48,999 bases of DNA from QHXQ01 sp038322995 (GTDB taxonomy: Bacteria; Acidobacteriota; Blastocatellia; Pyrinomonadales; Pyrinomonadaceae), in contig JBBQGM010000029.1 of assembly GCA_038322995.1 (NCBI GenBank), positions 1-48,999 on the forward strand, written 5' to 3'. How positions within the stretch are numbered: the stretch's first letter is position 1; the number at the start of each line of letters is the position of its first letter. A program made the translations under genes and the position numbers. Shown piece by piece: positions 25,941-34,579 of this stretch. The notes under the pieces are model-generated. The model was not told the origin of the DNA and did not search any database. It saw only the letters and a program-made list of their open reading frames with translations.

Positions 25941-27832
25941 GGCCTGCCTTTGCTCGGCACCGCCTCGTCTTCAACTTCGCCACCTTGGCTGACGGGGACT
26001 TCGGCCGGTTTGTTGTCGTGGTTGCCACGTTCTTCGGTGTCGAGGTCGGCGGCGGGGAGGGCGGCGGCCATGGAGTTGGAGATGGCGGGTGGGTTGAAGC
26101 CGGGGTAGTCGATGCGCGCGTGGTAGATGGCGGTGAGCGAGGTGATGATGGATTCACGGATAGCGGTCAGTTCGCGCAAAGAGAGATCGCACTCGTCGAG
26201 TTGGCCGTCGCTGACGATAACCTCGAAGATTTTGCTACAGATGGTGCGGATGTTCTGCGGGTCGGGGCGAGCGAGCGAGCGCGCCGCCGCTTCGCACGAG
26301 TCTGCGAGCATCATGATGGCCGTCTCTTGAAACTGCGGCTTCGGCCCCGGATAGCGAAACTCTGCTTCGTTCACCCCTTCGCCGTGGATGCCCTGCGCCT
26401 GTGCGCGCCGGAGAAAATAATGGAGCGTGCGCGTGCCGTGATGCTGCGGGATGAAGTCGGCGATCTTCTGTGGTAGCCCGATCTCTTTAGCCAACCGCAG
26501 CCCATAGGTGACGTGGCTCGTGATGATGCGGGCGCTGTTTGACGGCCGCAAACGGTCGTGCGGATTGTCGCCCGTCTGATTCTCAATGAACATGTCGGGC
26601 GCGGCCAGTTTGCCGATGTCGTGGTAGAGCGCCCCGATGCGCGCGAGCAGCGCGTTCGCGCCGATGGCCCGACAGGCTTCTTCCGCCAACTGCCCGACCG
26701 CGTGCGAATGTTGATTCGTGCCCGGCGCACGCAACGCCAACTGACCAAGCACCGGCAAGTCCGCGTTCGACAACTCCAACAGCTTCACGTCCGTCAAAAT
26801 CCCGAATAGTGATTCGTTCACCGGCAGCCCGCCGGCCGTGAAGATCGTCGTCAGCACACCGCCCGCCAGGCCGCAGCCGAACGCGAGCAAGAGCGCGCCC
26901 ACGGTCAACGGTTGTTGCGCCGCGAACATGACGGCGATAGCCGCGAAGGCGTTGACCAGGGCGATGTAGACGCCGGCGGCCGTCACCGACTGCCGCTCCC
27001 GATAACGCCCCACCCCATAGATCGCGGCCGACGCGGAGATCATCGCATAGCACGCCATCAGCATCCCGTTCGGCGCGAGCAGTCCGGCGAAGATCGCGGT
27101 GATGATGCTGGCGATTAACGCCAGTTGCGTGTCCATCAACAACGCGACTAAGAGCGTGGCCGCCGCAAAAGGGATCGCGAAACTGAGGATCGTCGTGTCA
27201 TTCCACGGCGCACGCTCATGCTGCGCCGCGGTTGATTTGGCGACGACTACGCCGAGGCGCAACAAGAGCGTCTGAATGAGAATCGCCGACGTGAGCAGCG
27301 TATAGGCCTTGCCCCGCGAGAGCGGCAAGGCCTTATCCAACGCGCGATGCTCGATAAATTTCCACGCGCCCCAGTAGAGTGCGGCGACGATAAACAGCAA
27401 GCCCAGATAATGTTCGGGGCGGCGCTCTTGATGACTGTAGCGGCGAATCGCTTCCACCTGGGCCAGCATACGCGCCGTGACCGTGTCGCCTTCATGCGCC
27501 ACCACCTGGTTGCGCCGGACGAAGCCGGTGACGGGCGGCACGCGCGGTTCGATGGCGCGCGCGGCGGCCGTCAACTGCGGGTCTTCATAGCCAATATCAA
27601 CCGGCGCGATCACGCTCGTGCGCACAATATCACCCTCGCGGTACATTTCAAGCGGGGCTTGCGAATGTGTATGCGAGAGCAAAAGAGTGGTAACGATGGA
27701 CAGCAGTATGAAGGCAATGATGAATCGTGTTGTCGGCCGGAACCAGTTGAACGGGCGCACGCAGAAACCGAACGCGGCATTGCGCGCGCGCGTCAAGCGG
27801 GTCGTGAAGATGGGGCGACGACGGCTGCTCAT
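25937..27832 (-). CDS. pgpH: PgpH/7TMR-HD family HDIG phosphohydrolase (likely c-di-AMP phosphodiesterase)
   Basis: A 631-residue protein: membrane helix 1 (about 37-53), an extracellular stretch of only about 90 residues, seven membrane helices (about 145-360) and a cytosolic HD domain (about 370-575). Metal ligands are visible as H375/H377, H404-D405 in YHDIGKL, H440 and D511, with the QHHGT loop near 464. In PgpH of Listeria such HD domains hydrolyse c-di-AMP. The extracellular 7TMR-HDED sensor is normally well over 200 residues; here a flank (IAPVDIGYEDPQLTAAARA) joins almost directly to its end (NQVVAHEGDTVT). It lies 44 bases after hflX on the same strand. Confidence 0.88.
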   Translation of the reverse strand: MSSRRRPIFTTRLTRARNAAFGFCVRPFNWFRPTTRFIIAFILLSIVTTLLLSHTHSQAPLEMYREGDIVRTSVIAPVDIGYEDPQLTAAARAIEPRVPPVTGFVRRNQVVAHEGDTVTARMLAQVEAIRRYSHQERRPEHYLGLLFIVAALYWGAWKFIEHRALDKALPLSRGKAYTLLTSAILIQTLLLRLGVVVAKSTAAQHERAPWNDTTILSFAIPFAAATLLVALLMDTQLALIASIITAIFAGLLAPNGMLMACYAMISASAAIYGVGRYRERQSVTAAGVYIALVNAFAAIAVMFAAQQPLTVGALLLAFGCGLAGGVLTTIFTAGGLPVNESLFGILTDVKLLELSNADLPVLGQLALRAPGTNQHSHAVGQLAEEACRAIGANALLARIGALYHDIGKLAAPDMFIENQTGDNPHDRLRPSNSARIITSHVTYGLRLAKEIGLPQKIADFIPQHHGTRTLHYFLRRAQAQGIHGEGVNEAEFRYPGPKPQFQETAIMMLADSCEAAARSLARPDPQNIRTICSKIFEVIVSDGQLDECDLSLRELTAIRESIITSLTAIYHARIDYPGFNPPAISNSMAAALPAADLDTEERGNHDNKPAEVPVSQGGEVEDEAVPSKGRP

Positions 27833-27876
27833 TCAGCGATTCGGGTAGCAGTCAAGACAACGATTCGGTACTCACT

Positions 27877-29640
27877 CTACGCGACGTGGTCGGCCTGTTC
27901 GACCTGCGCCTGCGTTTGTCGGGGCAACTCTTCTGCCGGCTCGTGGGCTTGCTCGTGTTCTGTCTGGGTTAAATCGCGCGCCAGAATTTCGCCGGCCTGT
28001 GCGAGCATCGGGCGGAGCGTACGCGAATCGAGCGCGGAGACGGCGAGGCAGCGGCGCTCCTGCCCGCAGCCCGCTTGCCGCATCATCGCCTCAAGCACAT
28101 CGGCAGCCACCACATCAGCTTTGTTGAAGACGACAAGCCGCGGGATGGCCGCGAAGTCGAGCTCCGCGAGAATGCGATCAACCGATTCGAGTTGCTGTTG
28201 CCAGCGTGGATTGGCGGCGTCAATCAATTGTATCAGCAGATCGCTGTCGTTGATCTCTTCGAGCGTGGCGCGAAAAGCGGCGAGCAGATCGGGCGGCAGG
28301 TCGCGGATAAAGCCGACCGTGTCGTTCAAGATCACTTCCTGTTCGCGCGGCAGACGCAGGCGGCGCGACGTGGGATCGAGCGTCGCAAACATGCGTTGTT
28401 CCGCGAGCACCTTACTGGCAGTCAGCGCGTTCAGCAGCGTGGATTTGCCTGCGTTCGTGTAGCCGACAATCGAGATAATCGGCAACTCGCGGCGCGTGCG
28501 TTCCTTGCGGCGTTGCTGGCGACGTTCGCGTAGCGTGTCGATCTCTTTCTCCAAGCGGTTGATCCGGTCGCGTACGCGGCGGCGGTCGGTCTCTAACTTA
28601 GTCTCGCCGGGGCCGCGCCCGCCAATGCCGCCCGCGAGCCGCGAGAAGGCCGAATCATGCCCGACGATCAGGCGCGGCAGCATGTATTTCAACTGCGCCA
28701 ACTCGACTTGAATCTTGCCCTCGCGCGTCTCCGCGCGTTGCGCGAAGATGTCGAGGATGAGTTGCGCGCGATCAATCACTTTCAGATCGGTCGCTTCGGA
28801 GATGGAGCGCACCTGTGCGGGGCCAAGCTCGCGGTCGAAGACGATCAAGTCCGCGCCCAGCCGGAGCGCGCGGACGAGCAACTCGTCGAGCTTGCCGCGT
28901 CCGAGGATTGTGCGCGGGTCAATCGCGGAACGACGTTGAATGATCTGATCAAGCACGACGACGCCAGCCGATGCGGCCAGTTCGCGCAACTCCGCCATCG
29001 ATTCTTCCGCGTCGGTGGTCGAGCCGGTGGTGACACTGACGAGGATCGCGCGGTCGCGGCCTTCGGCGCGGCGCACGTCGCGCCGATTGCGTGTCATCTC
29101 CTCTTCGAGCGAGTTGATCAGTTCGAGAAAATCAACGTCAAGATGCGCGGGGATCGTGGGCGCGAGGAACGCGTAGGCTTCGGTGTGTGCGGCGTCGTCG
29201 ATCTCCGCGACGGTGACGGGCAGCAGGTGCGCAGCGCGCACGACGCCGGGCAAGCCTGTGCGCCCGTCCACGTCAATCGCGGCCATCAGATCGAGTCGTA
29301 GCAGCGCGAGGTCGTTCAAATCGTCCTGCGTTAGCTCTTCGCCGCGCAAGTGTGTGTGGACGCAGCGCAGGCCGCGGAAGCGTTCGGAGCCGACGCGCGT
29401 GCGGCGCAGGTCGGGCCACTCGATGCGGCGAGCGTCGCCGACGACGACGTATTCGACGTAGCCTTTGCGGTCGATCAGTGCGCCGAGTTGGCGGCCGGTT
29501 TCGTGCGAGAGTTCGGTCAGTTGGCGCGCGAACTCCGGCGTGACGATCTGCTGCGGCGCGATGCGGCGCGTGTAGAGCTTCTCAATGCGGCGCAGTTGGT
29601 TGGGCTTTAGCCCTTGCGTATTACCTTGTACGGTGCTGAT
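27877..29640 (-). CDS. hflX: GTPase HflX, probable ATC start
   Basis: The frame is open upstream to a stop at 29657-29659 and contains no ATG, GTG or TTG before the TTG at 29349. Yet the upstream part reads QGNTQGLKPNQLRRIEKLY and onward to FRGLRCVHTHLRGEEL, the conserved N-terminal extension of long HflX proteins. A start at ATC 29640 follows AAGGAG (on the minus strand) at normal spacing, where homologues have ATG. The 587-residue product has the HflX domain with GGRGPGETKLE (about 340) and the G domain: G1 GYTNAGKS (393-400), G3 DTVGF, G4 NKAD. HflX binds the 50S subunit and splits stalled or heat-damaged ribosomes. If the TTG at 29349 is used, 97 conserved residues are lost. Confidence 0.85.
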   Translation of the reverse strand: MSTVQGNTQGLKPNQLRRIEKLYTRRIAPQQIVTPEFARQLTELSHETGRQLGALIDRKGYVEYVVVGDARRIEWPDLRRTRVGSERFRGLRCVHTHLRGEELTQDDLNDLALLRLDLMAAIDVDGRTGLPGVVRAAHLLPVTVAEIDDAAHTEAYAFLAPTIPAHLDVDFLELINSLEEEMTRNRRDVRRAEGRDRAILVSVTTGSTTDAEESMAELRELAASAGVVVLDQIIQRRSAIDPRTILGRGKLDELLVRALRLGADLIVFDRELGPAQVRSISEATDLKVIDRAQLILDIFAQRAETREGKIQVELAQLKYMLPRLIVGHDSAFSRLAGGIGGRGPGETKLETDRRRVRDRINRLEKEIDTLRERRQQRRKERTRRELPIISIVGYTNAGKSTLLNALTASKVLAEQRMFATLDPTSRRLRLPREQEVILNDTVGFIRDLPPDLLAAFRATLEEINDSDLLIQLIDAANPRWQQQLESVDRILAELDFAAIPRLVVFNKADVVAADVLEAMMRQAGCGQERRCLAVSALDSRTLRPMLAQAGEILARDLTQTEHEQAHEPAEELPRQTQAQVEQADHVA

Positions 29641-29902
29641 TGGACTTACTCTCCTTGCTTAGCTGCGGCGCGTGGCTCATAGGCGCATCGGCGGGCGCGT
29701 ATTCGTTGCTTGCTTGTGGGCGGCAGGTAGGTAGAGTGAGAGCGGAGCGAGCGTTTACGAGCGGACGCTATGTCTGGCCTGTTGCTGTTGCCCGAAGTCA
29801 CTTAGCTTGGTCGCAGTTTGCGCCGGCCGTGTTTTCGGCCAAAAATTAAGCCCCGGCAGAGCGGCGCGCGTTAGCAAACACGAAATTGATTGACTGGGAC
29901 GA

Positions 29903-29930
29903 ATTATAGCACAGCACGGGCCGGCGCAAG
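29903..29930 (-). promoter_or_regulatory. Promoter of hflX with extended -10
   Basis: On the minus strand TATAAT (29908-29903) is a perfect -10, preceded by TGC, an extended -10; TTGCGC (29930-29925) lies 16 bases upstream as a partial -35. Confidence 0.55.
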
Positions 29931-29963
29931 CAGCGACAAACGCGCGCGCCGCAAGTCGCTTCA

Positions 29964-29992
29964 TGGACACGGTCGGGTGTGCGTCGTATCAT
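29964..29992 (+). promoter_or_regulatory. Promoter of the NHL-propeller gene
   Basis: TGGACA (29964-29969) and TATCAT (29987-29992) are 17 bases apart; each matches five of six consensus bases. The start of transcription would be about 28 bases before the ATG at 30028. Confidence 0.55.
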
Positions 29993-30027
29993 GCGAGCTA
30001 GTCAATAGTGGGTTGCGGGGAGTGCTA

Positions 30028-31059
30028 ATGAGTGGAGCGGGACAAATTGTGCGCGTTGATCCGGCGGCGGCATTGCCGGGCGGCGAGGTCGCGATTGAGT
30101 GCAAAGATTACGACACGAGGAATCTGCGCGTTTGCCGCGCCTTGTTCGCGGGTGAGCCGGCGCGTCTGGTCGGAGCTGCGCCGTGGCGTGTGCTGGCGCT
30201 TGTGCCGGAGTTAGATGAAGGTGGAGCGGTTGAGTTGACGCTGGAGAGCGGCGACGACGCGCGCACTGCGCCCGCGCACGTGTTAGTCGGCACGAAACTC
30301 GCCGACGATCTGCACCTGGTCGCAAGTCCCGCGTTCGACCCGGACGATGGCGCGCTCTACGTGACGCGCTCCGGCTCGCGCGGGCAACAGGTATCGGTTT
30401 CGCTCTTCCGTATCACGGCGGCCAGGCAACTCGCGGATGTGACCGGCGAGATCATCAACCCGACCGGCCTGGCCTTTGACGCGGATGGCCAATTGTTCGT
30501 CACCAGTCGTAACGACAGCACGGTCTATCGCCTGACAAACTTTCAAGAGGTCGTGCCCTTCGCGCACAACCTCGGCATCGCCACCGGGCTGGCTTTCGAT
30601 AAGCAAGGACGTATGTATGTCGGCGACCGCACGGGCACGATCCATCGCGTCAACGGCATCGGTGAGACGGAAGAGTGGGCCAGCCTTGAGCCGTCGGTTG
30701 CGGCCTATCACCTCGCCTTCGGCCCCGATGGGGCGCTCTACGTGACGGGGCCCACTGTGTCAAGCTTCGACGCCGTGATGCGGATAGACGAACACGGCGT
30801 TGCGGATGTCTATTATCGCGGTTTGGGCCGGCCCGGCGGACTGGCCTTTGATCAAGCGGGCAATCTCTACGTCGCCGCCTCGCTGCGCGGGCGGCGCGGC
30901 GTGGTGCGGATCGCGCCCGACGCGCGCGACGCGACGCTCGCCGTCGCCGGCATGAACGTCATCGGGCTTGCATTCAGCGCCAGCGGCGACATGGCGGTCG
31001 CCACGAACGAAGCGGTGTACAGTCTGCCGTTAGGCATTCGCGGCACGTTACTGCGGTAA
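30028..31059 (+). CDS. NHL/SMP-30-like beta-propeller protein with IPT/TIG-like N-terminus
   Basis: ATG 30028 is chosen because GGGGAG lies five bases upstream; the open frame further left has no support. The 343-residue product begins with an Ig-like IPT/TIG-type domain (about 1-85, IVRVDPAAALPGGEVAIEC). A six-bladed propeller follows, with blade signatures INPTGLAFDADGQLFVTS, GIATGLAFDKQGRMYVGD, YHLAFGPDGALYVTG, RPGGLAFDQAGNLYVA and VIGLAFSASGDMAVA. No signal peptide is seen, so it is probably cytosolic. The fold is shared by gluconolactonases and NHL proteins; the activity is unknown. A period-7 hairpin follows the stop. Confidence 0.82.
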   Translation: MSGAGQIVRVDPAAALPGGEVAIECKDYDTRNLRVCRALFAGEPARLVGAAPWRVLALVPELDEGGAVELTLESGDDARTAPAHVLVGTKLADDLHLVASPAFDPDDGALYVTRSGSRGQQVSVSLFRITAARQLADVTGEIINPTGLAFDADGQLFVTSRNDSTVYRLTNFQEVVPFAHNLGIATGLAFDKQGRMYVGDRTGTIHRVNGIGETEEWASLEPSVAAYHLAFGPDGALYVTGPTVSSFDAVMRIDEHGVADVYYRGLGRPGGLAFDQAGNLYVAASLRGRRGVVRIAPDARDATLAVAGMNVIGLAFSASGDMAVATNEAVYSLPLGIRGTLLR

Positions 31060-31141
31060 AAGTAGCCAGTAGCCAGTAAGCAGTAAACGCTTGCAGCGGG
31101 ATTACTTTTAACTGCCTACCGTGTACCGCCCATTGCCTGCT
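31060..31141. repeat. Period-7 hairpin, AGTANNN type
   Basis: The left arm reads AGTAGCC, AGTAGCC, AGTAAGC, AGTAAAC directly after the TAA stop. The right arm, read on the reverse strand, gives AGCAGGC, AATGGGC, GGTACAC, GGTAGGC, AGTTAAA, AGTAATC. Pairing between the arms is imperfect, but the 7-base rhythm is clear on both. Confidence 0.7.
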
Positions 31142-31146
31142 CGGTT

Positions 31147-31176
31147 TTGACACTGCGGAAAAGCGCATGCTACTTT
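31147..31176 (+). promoter_or_regulatory. Promoter candidate for the site-2 protease/trpS/scp operon
   Basis: TTGACA (31147-31152) is followed after 18 bases by TACTTT (31171-31176); TGC just before gives an extended -10. The -35 is perfect, the -10 weak. Confidence 0.42.
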
Positions 31177-31220
31177 GACAGGCTCTGCGCGGGTAGCCTA
31201 GCGTCCGCTGGGTAATTGGC

Positions 31221-31895
31221 ATGGAAAATTTCAACATCGGCGCGCTGGTCATTTACATGGTGGTGCTGTTGTTCGCCATCTCGGCGCACGAATGCGCGCA
31301 CGCGTGGATGTCTTACAAATTCGGCGACGACACGGCGCGCCTGCTCGGCCGCATCACGCTGAATCCGGCCAAGCACACAGACCCCATCGGCACGTTGCTG
31401 ATCCCCATCGTCAGTTACGTCGCGTCGCAGTTGAGCGGCGGCGCTGGTTTTGCCCTGATCGGATGGGGCAAGCCGACGCCCGTGAATCCGCTGCGTTGGC
31501 GAAATAAAGACACGGCCAATGTGATGGTCTCGCTCGCGGGCATCATGGCTAACTTGACGATTGCGATCTGCTCGCTCGTGGTCATCAAAGTGGCGCAGTA
31601 TACGAACCTCTTTGAGCCTAACGGCGTGCTGGGTGATCTGATCGAGCCGGTCTGGCTATTTTTGACCAATATGCTGTTAATGAACGTTTCGCTGGCGTTC
31701 TTTAATCTGCTGCCGTTCCCGCCGCTCGACGGCAGTAAGGTGTTAGAGACATTCCTGCCCGCAAGCATGCAGCCGACATTAGAAGTGCTGGAGCGTTATG
31801 GTTTTCTGATTTTATTGGTGGTCGTCAATCTGGGCATCACGCGCGCCCTCTTTCAGCCGATTGCCCGGTTACTTGGTTATCTCATCAGACTCTAA
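31221..31895 (+). CDS. Site-2 protease family metalloprotease (M50)
   Basis: A 224-residue integral membrane protein. The zinc motif HECAH (H23-E24-x2-H27) lies in the first helix, and PFPPLDGSKVL (about 168-178) carries the third ligand Asp in the LDG variant of NPDG. Four to five membrane segments are visible. The conserved LGRITLNPAKHTDPIGT and AGIMANLTIAI blocks match the short rhomboid-neighbour type of M50 protease that lacks PDZ and CBS domains. It cleaves membrane-embedded substrates, usually in signalling; the substrate is unknown. It is followed after 25 bases by trpS. Confidence 0.92.
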   Translation: MENFNIGALVIYMVVLLFAISAHECAHAWMSYKFGDDTARLLGRITLNPAKHTDPIGTLLIPIVSYVASQLSGGAGFALIGWGKPTPVNPLRWRNKDTANVMVSLAGIMANLTIAICSLVVIKVAQYTNLFEPNGVLGDLIEPVWLFLTNMLLMNVSLAFFNLLPFPPLDGSKVLETFLPASMQPTLEVLERYGFLILLVVVNLGITRALFQPIARLLGYLIRL

Positions 31896-31920
31896 ATACA
31901 CGACAAGTTTTATATAGCTG

Positions 31921-32925
31921 ATGGCGAAAAGAATTTTCAGCGGCGTCCAGCCGACCGGCAACATACATCTTGGCAACTACCTCGGCGCGTTGCGCAACTG
32001 GGTCGAGTTGCAACACGAGTACGAAAGTCTCTTTTGCATCGTCAACCTGCACGCGATCACTCTGCCGCAAGACCCGCAGATGCTAGCGCGCAAGACCCGC
32101 GACTTGGCCCGGCTCTATCTCGCGTCTGGGATTGATCCTCAGGTTGCCATCATCTTCATTCAATCGGATGTACCGGAGCACGCGGAGTTGGCGTGGATGC
32201 TGAGTTGCATCACCCGTCTGCCCGAGCTTGAACGCATGACGCAGTTCAAAGACAAGGCCGCGAAACAAGGCCGCGAGTCAATCGGCGCAGGGTTGCTCAA
32301 TTATCCGAGCTTGATGGCGGCGGACATACTGCTTTATCAAACCGACCTCGTGCCTGTCGGCCATGATCAGAAGCAGCATCTTGAGTTGACGCGCGACCTT
32401 GCCCTCCGCTTCAACCGCGACTACGGCGCGGCGTTCCGCGTGCCGGAGCCTTATATTCCAAAGGTCGGCGCGAAGATTCAATCGTTAAGCGACCCGGCGA
32501 AGAAGATGTCGAAGTCGGACGAGGACGCGAACGGCGCGATCACTTTGCTCGACGATGCGGATACCGTGCGCCGCAAGTTCAAGCGCGCCGTCACGGACTC
32601 CGGCACGGACATACGATTCGACGAGACGCGGCCGGCGATCACGAATCTGTTGACGATCTATCAACTGTTGACCGATCAGACCGCTGCCGAGGTCGAAGCG
32701 AACTTCGCGGGTAAAGGTTATGCGGCATTGAAGTCAGAGTTAGCGGACGTGACGATTGAATTCTTGCGCCCGTTGCAAGCGCGCGTGCAAGGCTACGACG
32801 ACGCGGAACTTGACCGCATCCTCAACGCGGGCCGCGCCCGCGCGCAGGCGCTGGCGCTGGCGACACTCGCAGATGTGAAGGCGCGAATGGGACTGGTCGG
32901 CGTGCGCGTGGCGCAGACGGCATAA
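31921..32925 (+). CDS. trpS: Tryptophanyl-tRNA synthetase
   Basis: A 334-residue class I synthetase of the usual bacterial length. The HIGH signature is PTGNIHLGN (11-19), and KMSKS is at 195-199. Further blocks typical of TrpRS are LMAADILLYQTDLVPVGHDQKQHLELTRDL (motif at 131-160; only part of it is needed for recognition) and SLSDPAKKMSKS. It charges tRNA-Trp with tryptophan. ATG start; the stop is four bases before scpA, so the genes are one transcript. Confidence 0.96.
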   Translation: MAKRIFSGVQPTGNIHLGNYLGALRNWVELQHEYESLFCIVNLHAITLPQDPQMLARKTRDLARLYLASGIDPQVAIIFIQSDVPEHAELAWMLSCITRLPELERMTQFKDKAAKQGRESIGAGLLNYPSLMAADILLYQTDLVPVGHDQKQHLELTRDLALRFNRDYGAAFRVPEPYIPKVGAKIQSLSDPAKKMSKSDEDANGAITLLDDADTVRRKFKRAVTDSGTDIRFDETRPAITNLLTIYQLLTDQTAAEVEANFAGKGYAALKSELADVTIEFLRPLQARVQGYDDAELDRILNAGRARAQALALATLADVKARMGLVGVRVAQTA

Positions 32926-32929
32926 GCTG

Positions 32930-33781
32930 ATGGACGAAGTTAAAGCCCAGACGACGGACGCGGTGGCCACCGGCACCACTGACATGTTGGTGCCGGAAGC
33001 CGCGCCGCCGATACCGTTGAACGTGGCCGGCGCGCGGCCCGAGATCAGTATGGAGCGCGGCGGCGACGAAGTGAAACTCGTGCTTGGTGAGTTCGCCGGC
33101 CCGCTCGATTTGTTGCTGTACCTGATCCGGCAGGAGCAGGTGGACATCTACGACATCCCGCTCGCGCGCATCACCGACGAATATCTGCGCTACCTACGCC
33201 TGATGCAAGAGATGGACATTGCGCTGGCCGGCGACTTCCTCGTCATGGCGGCGCAACTCATTGAGATCAAGTCGCGGATGCTGTTGCCGCTCGCTCCGCT
33301 CGCAGCGACGACGGAAGAAGCGGCGGACGACCCGCGCCGCGATTTGATCGAGCGTTTGCTTGAGCATCAGAAGTTCAAGGCGGCGGCGCAGATGCTCTGG
33401 TCGCGCGCGACAGTCGAGCGCGCGATTTACACACGCGCGCCGATTGAGACGGACAAGAGCAACCCGGAAGTGTCGGCCGGCGTCTTTGACCTGTTAAAAG
33501 TTTTTCAGGAGATTCTCGCGCGTAAACAGCAGGAAGTCCTGCTGGAGATCGAGCGCGACGAGATGACATTGACGCAGATGCTCGAACGCCTGCGCAACAT
33601 GATCATGTCGGCCGGCGAGTTGAATTTGCGCCAGTTCTTCGAGCGCGCTGGCTCGCGCCGCGAGCTTGTGCTGGCGTTCCTCTCCGTGCTGGAGATCGTT
33701 CGCACTGCTGAGATCGTGCTGGTACAGACAGAAACTTTCGGCGACATCATCGCCCGCGTAAACAATGGAAGCAGCCAGTGA
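32930..33781 (+). CDS. scpA: Segregation and condensation protein A
   Basis: A 283-residue kleisin. The N-terminal SMC-binding helix region is marked by EFAGPLDLLLYLIRQEQVDIYDIPLARITDEYL (about 59-90), and the central block GDFLVMAAQLIEIKSRMLLP follows. The C-terminal winged helix contains TLTQMLERL and FLSVLEIVR. Together with ScpB it bridges the SMC dimer for chromosome segregation. The first 40 residues are an unconserved Ala/Pro-rich extension. The gene sits directly before scpB, the usual order. Confidence 0.94.
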   Translation: MDEVKAQTTDAVATGTTDMLVPEAAPPIPLNVAGARPEISMERGGDEVKLVLGEFAGPLDLLLYLIRQEQVDIYDIPLARITDEYLRYLRLMQEMDIALAGDFLVMAAQLIEIKSRMLLPLAPLAATTEEAADDPRRDLIERLLEHQKFKAAAQMLWSRATVERAIYTRAPIETDKSNPEVSAGVFDLLKVFQEILARKQQEVLLEIERDEMTLTQMLERLRNMIMSAGELNLRQFFERAGSRRELVLAFLSVLEIVRTAEIVLVQTETFGDIIARVNNGSSQ

Positions 33782-33782
33782 G

Positions 33783-34541
33783 ATGAGCGAAGAGAGCGAA
33801 TTGCAGACAGTTGCGGCGGACGAAGCGACGGTCTTTGCCGACGAGGCCGTAGTTGACGCCGAAGATGTTGACGAGGTGGAAGAGGACGAGACGGAAGTCC
33901 TGATCCACGATGCCGACGCGGAAGACAGAGCGGCCCAATTGGCTGCGCTGGCGGCGGAGAGTCCGGCTTCGGCCGCGGCCGACGAGATCGCGCCGGGCGG
34001 GCCGCGTTCGATGGCTGAATTGATGTCGATCATCGAGGCGCTCATCTTCGTTGCGGAAGACCCGCTACCGGTCAAGGCAATGGCCGAAGTGCTGGGCGAA
34101 GAGCGCGGCTGGATCGAGACGGCGGCGGAAGGGTTGGCGCAAGAGTTTAACGAGCGCAACGGCGGTCTCGTCTTGCGCGAAGTCGCGGGCGGTTGGCAGA
34201 TCGCCACGCGCCCCGAACACCACGAGCATATTCGCGCGTTCCTCAAGTCGCGCCCATCGGCGAAGCTTTCGCTTGCTGCGCTTGAGACGCTCGCTGTCAT
34301 CGCTTACAAGCAGCCGATCACGATCCCGGAAATCATGGAGATCCGCGGCGTGCAGTCCACCTCCGCGATCAAGACGCTCTTAGACAAGCGGCTCATCATC
34401 GCCAAAGGGCGCAAGGAGACCATCGGCCGCCCGATGCTGTACGGCACGTCGAAAGAGTTTCTCTTGCAGTTCGGCTTGCGCGACTTGAGCGAGCTACCTA
34501 ACGTCGAAGACTTTGAGGACTTGGCCGGTGGCGGCGCGTAA
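33783..34541 (+). CDS. scpB: Segregation and condensation protein B
   Basis: The product has two winged-helix domains: ELMSIIEALIFVAEDPLPVKAMAEVLGE and LAALETLAVIAYKQPITIPEIMEIRGVQS, the latter being the family signature, and GRPMLYGTSKEFL near the end. It stabilises the SMC-ScpA complex as a dimer. An acidic extension of about 75 residues precedes the first domain. ATG 33783 has GGAAG upstream; ATG 33765 lies inside scpA and is an alternative with a 17-base overlap. Either way translation is probably coupled to scpA. Confidence 0.94.
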   Translation: MSEESELQTVAADEATVFADEAVVDAEDVDEVEEDETEVLIHDADAEDRAAQLAALAAESPASAAADEIAPGGPRSMAELMSIIEALIFVAEDPLPVKAMAEVLGEERGWIETAAEGLAQEFNERNGGLVLREVAGGWQIATRPEHHEHIRAFLKSRPSAKLSLAALETLAVIAYKQPITIPEIMEIRGVQSTSAIKTLLDKRLIIAKGRKETIGRPMLYGTSKEFLLQFGLRDLSELPNVEDFEDLAGGGA

Positions 34542-34579
34542 GTGACCGCAAGCGACCGCTGCTTTCTGGCTTTTATTCT

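Larger units (their letters stand above)
29641..30027. other. Divergent promoter region, hflX / propeller gene
   Basis: No coding sequence is seen. A minus-strand promoter (29903-29930) gives hflX a leader of about 255 bases, with a small GGCCG/CGGCC hairpin inside it near 29830-29845. A plus-strand promoter (29964-29992) serves the gene at 30028. Confidence 0.55.
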
